Source of the DNA: Pseudohongiella spirulinae
GTDB lineage: Bacteria > Pseudomonadota > Gammaproteobacteria > Pseudomonadales > Pseudohongiellaceae
Direction: 5' to 3'
DNA: 64,000 nucleotides
Assembly: GCF_001444425.1 (NCBI RefSeq)
Contig: NZ_CP013189.1
Location: 3,038,001 to 3,102,000, forward strand
Shown here one piece after another: positions 54,403 to 63,894 of this stretch. The notes beneath the pieces were generated by a model. The model saw nothing but the letters and a program-made list of their open reading frames with translations, did not search any database and had not been told where the DNA came from. Within the stretch, counting starts at the first letter, position 1. Every line of letters starts with the position of its first letter. The position numbers and the translations under genes are program-made.

Positions 54403-55467
54403 TCAGTTCGCTGATGCACTGCCCTGCAGCTTTCCGCCACTGGCGCTGGCGATAAGCTCGATAATACGTTGTGTGACTTCAGGCTCCAGTCCCTCTGTAT
54501 GCCCCTTATCAAGCCGGACAACATCAGCCACAACGCGGCCATTGTCACAGGATGGATACTCGTAGATGTCAGCGGTACCCGGCCGCGCCTCACGCCCCCA
54601 GACCCGGTAACCAGAACGCCCACTATCTGTCACCCAGCCGGGTTGTGTATCGACGATCTGAGTGTGCTCGCGCGCTTCACACTGGTATTTGGCAGCCCAG
54701 GGTGAGTTGTCCGGCAGCTGCTCTATCTCATATTCGCCAATAGCAAAAATATGGGAGAAGTCACAGGATGGCAGCACCTCCTCAGCGGTGCCGCGGGGAC
54801 GTGCGGGCGGCGGAGAACCATCCGGCAGGGGTGGCCCGAAATTGGCCACAAAGGGTGCCTGACCAATCCGGCCACCGGACAGGCTGAGCATGCCGTCCAC
54901 TTTATCCGCAAAGAAGTCTGTGCAGACCAGTCGACGCGACGTCATCCCGCCCTGACTGTGTCCGGCCAGCCAGAATGCCTTGATGTTGTCCCGACCGAAG
55001 GCATCAATCACTTGATTGGTGATAGCCTGCAGATACGCATCATCGGTCTGTGGTGCCCAGACCCGGACACCATCTCCAGATCCCATGGAAGTCGACCCGG
55101 CTGCCGTTGGTGTTGCAACTACCAGTCGATATTTTTCTTTGTGATCCATGGCCGGAAAATAATGACGCTGCCAGTTGGCAATGGAGCCAGCACCATGAAT
55201 ATTGAGGATGAAAATCACATCCTCACCATCCTGAAGGTCGCAGGGATAGTCCAGAAAATACTGTCGACCGCTTTCTGGCTCTGTGACATTACCTGGCATG
55301 GCAGTTTTTGCCGCACAATCCCCATCCATGCAATGCACAGGAGGCGGTGTCTGGCAAGCCACACCCAGGATATCGTCAGCCGCCAGCGCCAGTTGCCCTG
55401 CCAGCGCCATAAGCAGGCCACACAAGCCTGCTATGCCTTTAGCACGATATTGCGCAAGTCTGTTCAT
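54403..55467 (-). CDS. Exported PHB-depolymerase-family esterase
   Basis: This 354-residue secreted alpha/beta hydrolase has a signal peptide ending near LALA. Notable parts are a cysteine-rich start, NIHGAGSIANWQRHYFPAM, the nucleophile elbow LAGHSQGGMTSRRL and a late LDKGHTEGLEP with the probable catalytic His. It belongs to the LpqC/poly(3-hydroxybutyrate)-depolymerase-like esterases; true polymer activity cannot be concluded. Its stop is 3 bp from the convergent epoxide hydrolase stop. Confidence 0.8.
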   Translation of the reverse strand: MNRLAQYRAKGIAGLCGLLMALAGQLALAADDILGVACQTPPPVHCMDGDCAAKTAMPGNVTEPESGRQYFLDYPCDLQDGEDVIFILNIHGAGSIANWQRHYFPAMDHKEKYRLVVATPTAAGSTSMGSGDGVRVWAPQTDDAYLQAITNQVIDAFGRDNIKAFWLAGHSQGGMTSRRLVCTDFFADKVDGMLSLSGGRIGQAPFVANFGPPLPDGSPPPARPRGTAEEVLPSCDFSHIFAIGEYEIEQLPDNSPWAAKYQCEAREHTQIVDTQPGWVTDSGRSGYRVWGREARPGTADIYEYPSCDNGRVVADVVRLDKGHTEGLEPEVTQRIIELIASASGGKLQGSASAN

Positions 55468-55606
55468 CGTAAGTCCTCGTCAACAGTGACTGAAATTCCA
55501 GCTTACTTTACACAGACTGACTCCTGTCCCTCAAGCCATCAACTGCGCAATAAGCCAGGACGCCAGCTGTTAGCGACCGAGCGACCCAATGTCAGACATC
55601 GGCGCA

Positions 55607-57412
55607 TCAGTAACCGACGGCCTGCCCATCTTTGCGGTGGTCAGAACCGGCCCGGTAAACACCATTTACCGGCATATCATAATCGTCCGGGCCGGGCACG
55701 GGCATAGACGGGTCGGGTGTGAAGAGAATCGCATTGTAGCCACCCACCGCACTGCCGGATACGGCGCGTACTTCATGTCCTTTGCCACGCAGGGCTGATG
55801 AAACCAGATTATAGAGCTCCGTTTCCAGTGACAGAACATTCTGATTCTGATTATGTGTGAAACGTGCCACGTCTGTGCTCATCTGCACATTCATGCCATG
55901 ATCAATCATATTCACCATATGCTGGGCGTGAGTCTCAGGTTGCACGCTGCCACCCATATTACCAAATGCCATCAGCGGTTGATTATTCTGCGTAACAAAA
56001 CCTGCAATGATGGTATGAAAAGGACGTTTGCGCGGTGCAACCAGATTGGGGTGCCCCTCTTCCAGTGAAAATCCCACTCCGCGGTTATGCAGAATGAATC
56101 CGTAAGGCGCTACGGTCACACCACTGCCATAGACCGAGAATACGCTGTGCACCAAAGAAACCATATTGCCCCAGCGGTCCGCCGTGCTCATGTAGATAGT
56201 GCCGCCATCCAGACCGCCGGTTGTTGCCGGATCGGTCGCCTTGTTCATATCAATGCGACCACACTGCTCAGCCGCATAGGATTTTGACAACAGGCGGTCC
56301 AGCGGGATGTCGACAAACAGTGGATCAGCGTTGTAAGCCAGCAGATCGGAGTAGGCAATTTTTTTCGCCTCTACCATAAAGTGCCAGTAGTTAGCATTGG
56401 CAGGCCCCAGATCCGCCAGCCGGATGTTATGCTCCGGCGCGCAGACCTCCAGAATATTCAACATCTGCAAAGCCGCAAATCCCTGACCGGGCGGCGGCAG
56501 TTGATGCACGTCATAGCCATGATAATTGGTAGAAATCGGCTCCACCCATTCCGGTTCGAATTCTGCCAGGTCGTCCATCGTCATCACACCGCCGACCTCT
56601 TCAATCTTGGCAACGATGGCCTCTGCTATCGGGCCACGATAAAACGCATCAGCACCATCACGCTGAATCATTCGTAATGCGGATGCCAGGCCGGGATTGC
56701 TGATGATGCTGTAAAGTGCCGGCGGCTCATTGTCATCAAGAAATGAATCTATACTGTCCTGATCACTGCGAATGCGTTCCAGCGCACTGAGCAGATCGGC
56801 ATGACGCCGCTCGGTCAGACCCCAGCCCTGCTCCGCAATGGTGGCCGCGCGCTCCAGGGTCTGGTCAAACCCCATGGTGCCAAAGCGCTCCAGCATGGCC
56901 TCATAACCTGCAATGGCCCCCGGCACGGTCGTCCCGTTAACACCTGTCCCCGGTACCCGCTCGACACCCAGGGTGTCGCGGAAATATTCGGGGGTCCAGC
57001 CCTCCGGCGCCCAGCCCGCCGCATTGATAGCATAAAGTCTTTGCTCGGCGGCAATCCAGATCAGAGCGAACAGGTCGCCCGCTATACTGGTGTCATTGGG
57101 CGAAGTGACGTCAAGTACCGCACTGGCAGCCACGGCAGCATCAATCGCATTGCCACCTTGTTGAAGAATTTCCAGTCCAGCCTGCGAAGCCAGGGGGTCG
57201 CTGGTCGCTACCGCGCCATGACGCGCCAGCACTTCGGAACGACCCTGCGCCATCCAGCCCTGGGCACGTGAGCCAGGCATGGCTGTGATTGCGGCGGATG
57301 GTGACTGAACTTCGTCGGTGGGCGTGCCAAAGGCGTTGGGGGATTGGGCATGAGCAATCAGACTGGCGGACAACAGAACGGGTACTGCAGCAAACTGTAT
57401 TATTTTTTTCAT
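55607..57412 (-). CDS. Gamma-glutamyltransferase-family protein, exported
   Basis: This Ntn hydrolase of 601 residues has a signal peptide ending at AHA-QS. Family parts are SQAGLEILQQGGNAIDAAVA, LPPPGQGFAALQMLNIL, the presumed self-cleavage and nucleophile Thr in GGTIYMSTADRWGNMVSLV, YGSGV, and LHNRGVGFSLEEGHPN. Where glutathione-acting enzymes usually have TTHxSVVD, this protein has TIYMSTAD, so the second Thr and the His are not kept. The substrate may be something other than glutathione. Confidence 0.85.
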   Translation of the reverse strand: MKKIIQFAAVPVLLSASLIAHAQSPNAFGTPTDEVQSPSAAITAMPGSRAQGWMAQGRSEVLARHGAVATSDPLASQAGLEILQQGGNAIDAAVAASAVLDVTSPNDTSIAGDLFALIWIAAEQRLYAINAAGWAPEGWTPEYFRDTLGVERVPGTGVNGTTVPGAIAGYEAMLERFGTMGFDQTLERAATIAEQGWGLTERRHADLLSALERIRSDQDSIDSFLDDNEPPALYSIISNPGLASALRMIQRDGADAFYRGPIAEAIVAKIEEVGGVMTMDDLAEFEPEWVEPISTNYHGYDVHQLPPPGQGFAALQMLNILEVCAPEHNIRLADLGPANANYWHFMVEAKKIAYSDLLAYNADPLFVDIPLDRLLSKSYAAEQCGRIDMNKATDPATTGGLDGGTIYMSTADRWGNMVSLVHSVFSVYGSGVTVAPYGFILHNRGVGFSLEEGHPNLVAPRKRPFHTIIAGFVTQNNQPLMAFGNMGGSVQPETHAQHMVNMIDHGMNVQMSTDVARFTHNQNQNVLSLETELYNLVSSALRGKGHEVRAVSGSAVGGYNAILFTPDPSMPVPGPDDYDMPVNGVYRAGSDHRKDGQAVGY

Positions 57413-57572
57413 TCGACAGCTCCTCAGATGGAAAACACCCGTAAGTGTTTCTTCGAAGAGCCACTATAGCACCACACCATCAGACTGAATAGTCTTTATT
57501 AATCAGCCGCTTACAGATTTGCTTTTTGCACCACGGTTGCGCACAGACGCCAGCGCCGCCCCAACTTGAAGC

Positions 57573-57594
57573 AGGCCTGGCATCCTTTCCAGGC
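57573..57594 (-). terminator. Possible terminator hairpin after ilvD
   Basis: GGCCTGG and CCAGGCC arms (7 bp) surround an 8-nt loop, 16 bp past the ilvD stop on the minus strand. No T-run follows, so the call is weak. Confidence 0.35.
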
Positions 57595-57609
57595 CCCTGT
57601 ACCAGGCAA

Positions 57610-59460
57610 TCAGTCCAGCTGAGAAACATCCCGAACCGCGCCTTTGTCAGCACTGGTTGTCAACGCCGCATAGGCTTTCAGCGCAGCAGAAACCTTGCGC
57701 GGACGCACTTCAACCGGCTTCCAGGCATCTTTGCCTTTCGCACACATCTCTGTGCGACGCTGCGCCAGCACCTCGTCACTGACATCCAGATTGATGCTGC
57801 GATTGGGGATATCGATCTTGATGATATCGCCTTCTTCCACCAGGCCGATTGCCCCACCCAGTGCCGCTTCCGGAGACGCGTGACCAATAGAAAGACCTGA
57901 GGTACCTCCGGAGAAGCGACCGTCTGTCAGCAAAGCGCACGCCTTACCCAGGCCTTTTGATTTCAGGTAGCTGGTTGGATAAAGCATTTCCTGCATACCC
58001 GGTCCGCCTTTGGGGCCTTCATAGCGGATTACCACAACGTCACCTGGCTTGATCTGGTCAGCCAGGATAGCTTTTACTGCGCTGTCCTGACTTTCAAACA
58101 CGCGGGCGGGACCACTGAACGTAAAAATACTTTCATCCACACCAGCGGTTTTAACGATACAGCCATCCTCAGAAATGTTGCCAAAGAGGACCGCCAGGCC
58201 GCCTTCTGTGCTGTAGGCGTATTCGATATCACGAATACAGCCATTCTGCCTGTCATCATCCAGCGACTCCCAGCGGGTATCCTGACTGAACGCCGTTTGC
58301 GTTGGAATACCGGCAGGCCCTGCACGGAAGAAGTACTTAACTTCATCGCTGACCCCGCGCTTGATATCCCACTTCTCCAGCGCTTCCTTCATGCTGCTGC
58401 TGTGAATAGTCGGCACATCGCTGTGCAGCAATCCAGCACGTTCCAGCGACCCCAGAATGGACATGATACCGCCTGCCCGGTGCACATCTTCCATATGGTA
58501 CTTTGAAGTGGAAGGTGCCACCTTGCACAGTTGAGGGACCTTGCGTGAAAGTCGATCAATATCATTGAGAGTGAAATCCAGTTCTGCCTCTCGCGCAGCG
58601 GCAAGCAGATGCAAAATGGTATTCGTGGAGCCGCCCATGGCAATGTCCAGCGACATGGCATTTTCAAACGCCTTGAAGCTGGCGATGCTGCGCGGCAGCA
58701 CAGACTCATCGTCCTGCTCATAATAGCGTTTGGTGATCTCTACGATGGTGCGACCGGCCTGTAGAAAGAGTTGCTTGCGATCAGCGTGAGTCGCCAATGT
58801 TGAGCCATTGCCCGGCAGACCCAGACCCAGTGCCTCCACCAGACAGTTCATGGAGTTGGCGGTAAACATGCCGGAGCAGGAACCACAGGTCGGGCATGCC
58901 GAGCGCTCATATTCTGCAACCTGCTCATCGGTAAAGCTGTCATCAGCGGCCGCTACCATGGCGTCAACCAGGTCAAGTTTGATGACCTGTTCCGCCAGCC
59001 TGGTTTTGCCGGCCTCCATTGGACCACCGGAGACAAACACAACGGGTATGTTCAGGCGTAACGCTGCCATCAACATGCCGGGAGTGATCTTGTCGCAATT
59101 CGAAATGCACACCAACGCATCCGCGCAGTGGGCGTTAGCCATATACTCCACAGAGTCAGCAATAATCTCTCGCGATGGCAAGCTGTAGAGCATGCCGTCA
59201 TGCCCCATGGCTATGCCGTCATCAACCGCAATAGTGTTGAATTCTTTAGCCACTCCACCGGCTTTTTCAATCTCGCGGGCAACCAATTGTCCCATATCCT
59301 TAAGATGTACGTGGCCGGGCACAAATTGAGTGAAGGAGTTGGCAACAGCGATAATGGGCTTGCTGAAGTCCTCTGTCTTCATGCCGGTGGCGCGCCATAG
59401 CGCCCGGGCACCGCTCATATTTCTGCCTTGAGTGGACGTATGCGATCTGTATACTGGCAT
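57610..59460 (-). CDS. ilvD: Dihydroxy-acid dehydratase
   Basis: This iron-sulfur dehydratase carries out the third common step of isoleucine and valine synthesis. It is 616 residues from the ATG at 59460 (AAGGAAAG 5 nt upstream), the same length as E. coli IlvD; the frame opens further upstream without support. Cluster and active-site blocks are [48 protein letters not shown] and [20 protein letters not shown]. It is a single-gene unit, divergent from the VOC protein gene. Confidence 0.97.
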   Translation of the reverse strand: MPVYRSHTSTQGRNMSGARALWRATGMKTEDFSKPIIAVANSFTQFVPGHVHLKDMGQLVAREIEKAGGVAKEFNTIAVDDGIAMGHDGMLYSLPSREIIADSVEYMANAHCADALVCISNCDKITPGMLMAALRLNIPVVFVSGGPMEAGKTRLAEQVIKLDLVDAMVAAADDSFTDEQVAEYERSACPTCGSCSGMFTANSMNCLVEALGLGLPGNGSTLATHADRKQLFLQAGRTIVEITKRYYEQDDESVLPRSIASFKAFENAMSLDIAMGGSTNTILHLLAAAREAELDFTLNDIDRLSRKVPQLCKVAPSTSKYHMEDVHRAGGIMSILGSLERAGLLHSDVPTIHSSSMKEALEKWDIKRGVSDEVKYFFRAGPAGIPTQTAFSQDTRWESLDDDRQNGCIRDIEYAYSTEGGLAVLFGNISEDGCIVKTAGVDESIFTFSGPARVFESQDSAVKAILADQIKPGDVVVIRYEGPKGGPGMQEMLYPTSYLKSKGLGKACALLTDGRFSGGTSGLSIGHASPEAALGGAIGLVEEGDIIKIDIPNRSINLDVSDEVLAQRRTEMCAKGKDAWKPVEVRPRKVSAALKAYAALTTSADKGAVRDVSQLD

Positions 59461-59719
59461 AGTAACTTTCCTTCTGGCCTTCTGTGTGAAGTGTCTGGTC
59501 GGCTTGCAATTCAACTCAACCGGCAAGCTGCCATTGTGATAAAAATTACGCCATGACGGAAGTGAAATATTATCAAGTTTCTATTGCAAAAAACGAAATG
59601 CGTCAATACGACGCAGCCTGCCCGCTGGCATCTGCGCCGCAGCTGCTTTATTCTTCCAGGAAAGCCTCAGTTTTTTCTGAGCCATAAAACACCCTGAATT
59701 TTCTTTGTGGAGAGCTGTC

Positions 59720-60799
59720 ATGAAATCATCGGCTGAGCAGACCAAACAGCAAGAGGCGCCATCCATATCCCGCCGCAATTTGCTGATGACCCTGCCGTTT
59801 TTACCCTTTGCAACACGTGCCATCGCCCAACAGAGCGGCACGGCAGCGCCAATCCCGGTTATCGGCCTGCATAATTTTGGACTGCGGGTAAGCGATGTAC
59901 AGCGTTCACTGGAGTTTTACCAGGGGCTGTTTGGTTGTCGCGTCATGTCGCGTGTTGCCGACAAAATCGCGCTGCAGGTCGGCGAAGGCAATCAGTACTT
60001 CTCCCTTGCACCGACACGCGCTGGCGAGCAGCCACACATCAGTCACTTTGGCCTGAGCGTTGTTGATGCCAATCGCTACAGTCTGCAGAACCGCCTTTCC
60101 GAGCACGGCATTACCCGCACAGTCGACAGCATGGCCGTGACATCACGCCCGCTAAGCCGCGCGATGCGGAGCTGGCTGGCTCGTCTGCCTGGCGAAGGCG
60201 ACACGATGCTGGCCGACAACCATGAGCTGTTTGTCGCCGATCGTGACGGCGTCGTATTCCAGTTATCGGCAGCCAGTTCCTGCGGAGGCGGCGATGATGC
60301 CTGCAACCCGGAACCGGCGCCGGCACCGGGACTGATCCAGCTGCGTGAAATCAACCACATGACGACTTACGTCTCGAATTTTCAGCTCAGCAATGAGTTT
60401 TATCAAAATCTGTTTGGCCTGGAAGTTCAGGCCTATCAGGGGACCTTCCCGCTGCTCGGCCTGGGCGATGGCAGACAGTTCCTGATGTTTGTTGGTGGCA
60501 CCCAGCCAGGCACCCCCGCGCAAGCAGGTCGAATCGACCACGCCAGCATCAATATTGAGGACTTTACTGAGGAATCCGTGCTGCAAAGACTTACCGACTA
60601 TGGGCTGAGTCCGCGACCAGAAGGCGCGACTGCCGAACCGCTGCAGCACTGGGTAAGCCGACGTATGCCGGATCGGGGCGGCATCCCGGGCGGCACGCCC
60701 GAGGTTTATTTCGCTGATCCGGATGGCATCCACATTCAGCTTCAGCATCACACCTATTGTGGTGGCGGCGATGAGTTCGGCGGGGATTGCAGCCAGTAG
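59720..60799 (+). CDS. Tat-exported double VOC (glyoxalase-fold) protein
   Basis: This 359-residue protein starts at ATG 59720 (GGAG 7 nt upstream). A twin-arginine signal, SRRNLLMTLPFLPF, ends at about AIAQQ. Two vicinal-oxygen-chelate domains follow: domain 1 begins GLHNFGLRVSDVQRSLEFYQ (about 47-180), and domain 2 begins LREINHMTTYVSNFQLSNEF (about 210-350), ending VYFADPDGIHIQLQHHTYCG. Candidate metal ligands are His near each domain start and acidic residues near their ends. Both domains are followed by CGGGD motifs, SCGGGDDAC and YCGGGDEFGG, a repeated Cys-Gly element. The substrate is unknown. Confidence 0.82.
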   Translation: MKSSAEQTKQQEAPSISRRNLLMTLPFLPFATRAIAQQSGTAAPIPVIGLHNFGLRVSDVQRSLEFYQGLFGCRVMSRVADKIALQVGEGNQYFSLAPTRAGEQPHISHFGLSVVDANRYSLQNRLSEHGITRTVDSMAVTSRPLSRAMRSWLARLPGEGDTMLADNHELFVADRDGVVFQLSAASSCGGGDDACNPEPAPAPGLIQLREINHMTTYVSNFQLSNEFYQNLFGLEVQAYQGTFPLLGLGDGRQFLMFVGGTQPGTPAQAGRIDHASINIEDFTEESVLQRLTDYGLSPRPEGATAEPLQHWVSRRMPDRGGIPGGTPEVYFADPDGIHIQLQHHTYCGGGDEFGGDCSQ

Positions 60800-60815
60800 T
60801 ACCTTCCAGAACGGG

Positions 60816-60846
60816 CAGATAGGTATCGTTAACTGATGCCTATCTG
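60816..60846. terminator. Convergent hairpin overlapping chemoreceptor stop
   Basis: Perfect CAGATAGG/CCTATCTG arms with a 15-nt loop cover the 3' end of the minus-strand chemoreceptor gene and lie 16 bp past the VOC gene. It probably separates the two convergent transcripts; no T-run is present. Confidence 0.4.
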
Positions 60847-61917
60847 ATCACCCAGACGTGCCAGATGCCGCATGGTCTCGTCGCTTGCTTTCTCCATTTG
60901 GCCAATGGCGTTAATCGAGCCTTTCAAATCACCACTGACGCGCAGAGTCAACGCTTCTCGCCCGCCATTGTGGACGCCGGCATGCGGGGTCTCCAGCGCG
61001 GCATAACCATCCAGGTGACTGAACTGCTCAGCACCCTGACCCTGATAATACCATTTACCCAGACGACACTGATGATGATCAGCGATTTCCTCGTTGGCTG
61101 GCTGATTGCTCAGCCAGCGATCATAGATCACCTGCTTCCACACCATATGATCCAGCTTGACGGTCTCCAGAAAGCTGGCCATGGCCTCACTGGTGATAGT
61201 GCTGTGCATGGATCGAGAATGTTCAATCAAGCGTTCAAGTGATTGTGAGGTATCCGTCGCGTCCTCCATCATAGCTGCGCAATGGTTCAGGGTTGAAGCC
61301 ATATTCTTGTCGGCTTCCTGAGTGTTGGTGTCGATAGCCGCTACCAGCTTGGAGATTTCGGCGCTCGCCTCACCAGCCCGCTGAGCAAGCGTTCGCACCT
61401 CGTCAGCAACCACCGCGAATCCCCGCCCTTGCTCTCCTGCGCGGGCAGCTTCGATAGCCGCATTCAACGCCAACAGATTGGTCTGCTCAGAAATATTGTT
61501 GATGATGCCGACAAATTTGGTAATCTCATCAGCCGAACCACGCAGACGGGACACACCCTGATAGGTCTGCTCTACCTCGTCGTTAACCTTGTTCAGACCA
61601 CTCATCAAAGACACCATATTGCCAGATGACTGGTCATAGATACTGGCCGAACTGGCAATATTGTCTTTTTCTGTCAATAGATGGTTGGCCAGCGCGGCGA
61701 TTCGCCCACGAATCTCATTCAGAGGCTTGAGACCGTCAATGGCCATACGCATGACACCTATGTCCTCGTAGTCTCTTGAATACTCAGCCAGCTCACTTTC
61801 CAGTTCAGCAATGCGATTGTCGCGTTGCTGCAACTCCTGTTGCTGCTCCTTATTCTGACGACTGAGCTGCTCGCATTCTTCCTGCAACTCGAGGTAACGA
61901 CTTTTTTTGATGAACAT
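60829..61917 (-). CDS. Soluble methyl-accepting chemotaxis protein with C-terminal CZB domain
   Basis: This 362-residue cytoplasmic chemoreceptor has no membrane helix. An N-terminal coiled coil (about 5-50) precedes a signalling domain whose hairpin tip is [20 protein letters not shown] followed by [19 protein letters not shown]. The C-terminal chemoreceptor zinc-binding (CZB) domain (about 240-355) has [19 protein letters not shown] and THAGVH-like PHAGVHNGG, providing the His-Cys-His-His zinc set. CZB receptors sense zinc or hypochlorite in other bacteria. Confidence 0.92.
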   Translation of the reverse strand: MFIKKSRYLELQEECEQLSRQNKEQQQELQQRDNRIAELESELAEYSRDYEDIGVMRMAIDGLKPLNEIRGRIAALANHLLTEKDNIASSASIYDQSSGNMVSLMSGLNKVNDEVEQTYQGVSRLRGSADEITKFVGIINNISEQTNLLALNAAIEAARAGEQGRGFAVVADEVRTLAQRAGEASAEISKLVAAIDTNTQEADKNMASTLNHCAAMMEDATDTSQSLERLIEHSRSMHSTITSEAMASFLETVKLDHMVWKQVIYDRWLSNQPANEEIADHHQCRLGKWYYQGQGAEQFSHLDGYAALETPHAGVHNGGREALTLRVSGDLKGSINAIGQMEKASDETMRHLARLGDQIGIS

Positions 61918-62060
61918 GAGGTGTATTTTCTCCTGAGCGGACGACAGATGAACAACGGATCAAGCAGTCTCGATATTAATCGTCCGATTCAGCGAATACT
62001 TTACCCCCGGGCGGCGCCGTTAGCCTTAAGCAGGCAAGCGCAACCGCGTTTTCATCGAAA

Positions 62061-62717
62061 TCACTCAAGCTCTATGTCGGTGGCATCAGAGCAGCTATAC
62101 GCAGACCAGCCTGCACCACGACGTGGTTCATACTGACAGTGCGAGCGACGCTGACCTCCAAACTGTCGCGGTGCCACATTTTTTTCTGCCAAAACGAACG
62201 ACCGCAACTGCTGGCCGTTGACACGCAGCTCATACTCACCCGCCTGCAGCCCATGAATATTCAAGGCAATGTCCAGCTCAAACGGCTCCATTGCCATGGT
62301 GCAGGCCACGGACTCAGGATCGCGCAGCCAGGCATTGTCGCGGTAATAGACATACACATCGAGTGTATTGCCATGTCGCTGCTGCTCGATCCTGCCAACT
62401 TCCGGGCAGCCGCTGTTGAAGGTCCCGGCCAGGTGAATGAACATCTGGCGGGGCAGACCGGTGGTTGAACTGGTCCAGACCTCATCGACATACTGTGCGT
62501 CCAGCAAAACGCCCTCATGCAGGCGGGCGACTCGCCACAAACCGTCGCCAGCCGGTTCCAGCAGCACATCCTGAAAACGTCCGGGCTGCCCCTGCGCAAT
62601 AGCCGATGGAATGACCAGTGTCTCCGTTTCTGCATCATATACCGGCTGCGCCTCTGCCCGGGCAAGGCCGGCAATGGCTAGCAGCAATGACGCCCCGAAA
62701 AGTGTTCCATTTTTCAT
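62061..62717 (-). CDS. Secreted protein of unknown function
   Basis: It has about 218 residues from the ATG at 62717 and a signal peptide ending at ARAEA. I do not recognise the family. It has a DAETETLVIPSAIAQG segment, a mid-part with VYVYYRDNAWLRDPESVACT, and a Cys-containing tail (RRSHCQYEPRRGAG, YSCSDATDIE). The four cysteines suggest disulfides. It diverges from the ParB-like secreted protein gene, with 136 bp between the starts. Confidence 0.65.
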   Translation of the reverse strand: MKNGTLFGASLLLAIAGLARAEAQPVYDAETETLVIPSAIAQGQPGRFQDVLLEPAGDGLWRVARLHEGVLLDAQYVDEVWTSSTTGLPRQMFIHLAGTFNSGCPEVGRIEQQRHGNTLDVYVYYRDNAWLRDPESVACTMAMEPFELDIALNIHGLQAGEYELRVNGQQLRSFVLAEKNVAPRQFGGQRRSHCQYEPRRGAGWSAYSCSDATDIELE

Positions 62718-62853
62718 GATAAGGCTCCTTTTCACATCAGACATACTAATGTTGGTTTTACAAACTCCATGATTTCACATCAACCGCTGTGCTGTAATCA
62801 AGCTGTCATGAATCTGTCGTATTTTATCCGTAGATGTTTTTGTTTCGGGAGCC

Positions 62854-63855
62854 ATGATCATGATCCGGTTGACAGCACTGCTCACGCTTGGCGTGATGGC
62901 CACCATAAACTGCCTGCATGCCGATGAAATAGCGGAAGTATCTATCGACTTGCTGCACCCTACGCAGGCATTTATTGCCCATGATCAGGTTAATTATAAA
63001 CTCGGGCGCTATCGTATCGATCGTCAGAAACTGTTTGATGATCTTTGCGAAACCTGGGGTCAGGGCGATGACGCTATCATTAATGACAATTCCCGCAGCA
63101 CGGATCGAAGCAGTTTTCGTTGTACGTTATCAGATCAGACCGGGTTTCGGTTGCAGGATATGAAGACGGCTGTCCGGGGGCCTCAGGGGCGGCTGTATCT
63201 GACTGACGGCCATCACACATTCAGCACCTTTGCCGATTTTGAAGAAACCGGCCCCGGGCTTATTGTGCCCGTGGTGATAACACACGACCGGTCTGATCTG
63301 GACGAAGCGGCATTCTGGCAGTGGTTGCAGGACAACGATCTGACCTGGCTGTATGATGCCGACGGTCAGATGATTGCGACCGCTGACATCCCCGCGCGCC
63401 TGGGAAGGGATTCGCTGGCTGATGATGCTTACCGCGCGGCATTGTATTTTCTGCGCGAGCGAGTCTGGAACCGCCCGCAGCCAGCCATGCCATTTGCGGA
63501 ATTCTACTGGGCACAACATATCCGCAGCCATCCGCATCTGCAGCAACCAGACCTTCAATCCGCGCAGAGTTGGCTCCGCTGGCTGGAACGCATTACCGGG
63601 CACATGCTGGCGCTGCCGGCTGATACCGTAATCGGCCCGAATGGCGAAGGTCCTGATGCCATGGGGCGAATGTCGGCTGAAGAGGTCAGAGCCCTTGATT
63701 CACTGGTGTGCGACCACGGCGAGCCCGGACGACTGGCGCTGGCCCTGGCTGCCCGCGGCATCCCTGCCACCTGTCATGCCCTCGGGCAACATGCCGAACA
63801 CAGCATCGTGTTGTCTGCACCGGACAACGATGTCACCGGACTGAGCTGGCATTGA
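62854..63855 (+). CDS. Secreted ParB/sulfiredoxin-fold protein (ParBc_2-like)
   Basis: This 333-residue protein has a signal peptide (cleavage about LHA-DE). Its core resembles the PF08857-type putative ParB-like proteins: LHPTQAFIAHDQVNYKLGRY, then the signature LYLTDGHHTFSTFADF. Despite the usual name there is no DNA-binding HTH, and the export signal argues against chromosome partitioning. A C-terminal half of about 160 residues has a DSLVCDHGEPGRLALALAAR segment with no assigned role. Confidence 0.75.
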   Translation: MIMIRLTALLTLGVMATINCLHADEIAEVSIDLLHPTQAFIAHDQVNYKLGRYRIDRQKLFDDLCETWGQGDDAIINDNSRSTDRSSFRCTLSDQTGFRLQDMKTAVRGPQGRLYLTDGHHTFSTFADFEETGPGLIVPVVITHDRSDLDEAAFWQWLQDNDLTWLYDADGQMIATADIPARLGRDSLADDAYRAALYFLRERVWNRPQPAMPFAEFYWAQHIRSHPHLQQPDLQSAQSWLRWLERITGHMLALPADTVIGPNGEGPDAMGRMSAEEVRALDSLVCDHGEPGRLALALAARGIPATCHALGQHAEHSIVLSAPDNDVTGLSWH

Positions 63856-63894
63856 GCAGCTTGTCCGTGGTGCGGCGACACACAAATACCAGGC

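Noticed and set aside
54751-55707. 318-codon plus-strand ORF
   Set aside because: It is antisense to the PHB-depolymerase-like gene and the 3' end of the GGT-like gene; the composition (many Arg, His, Cys) is typical of a shadow frame.
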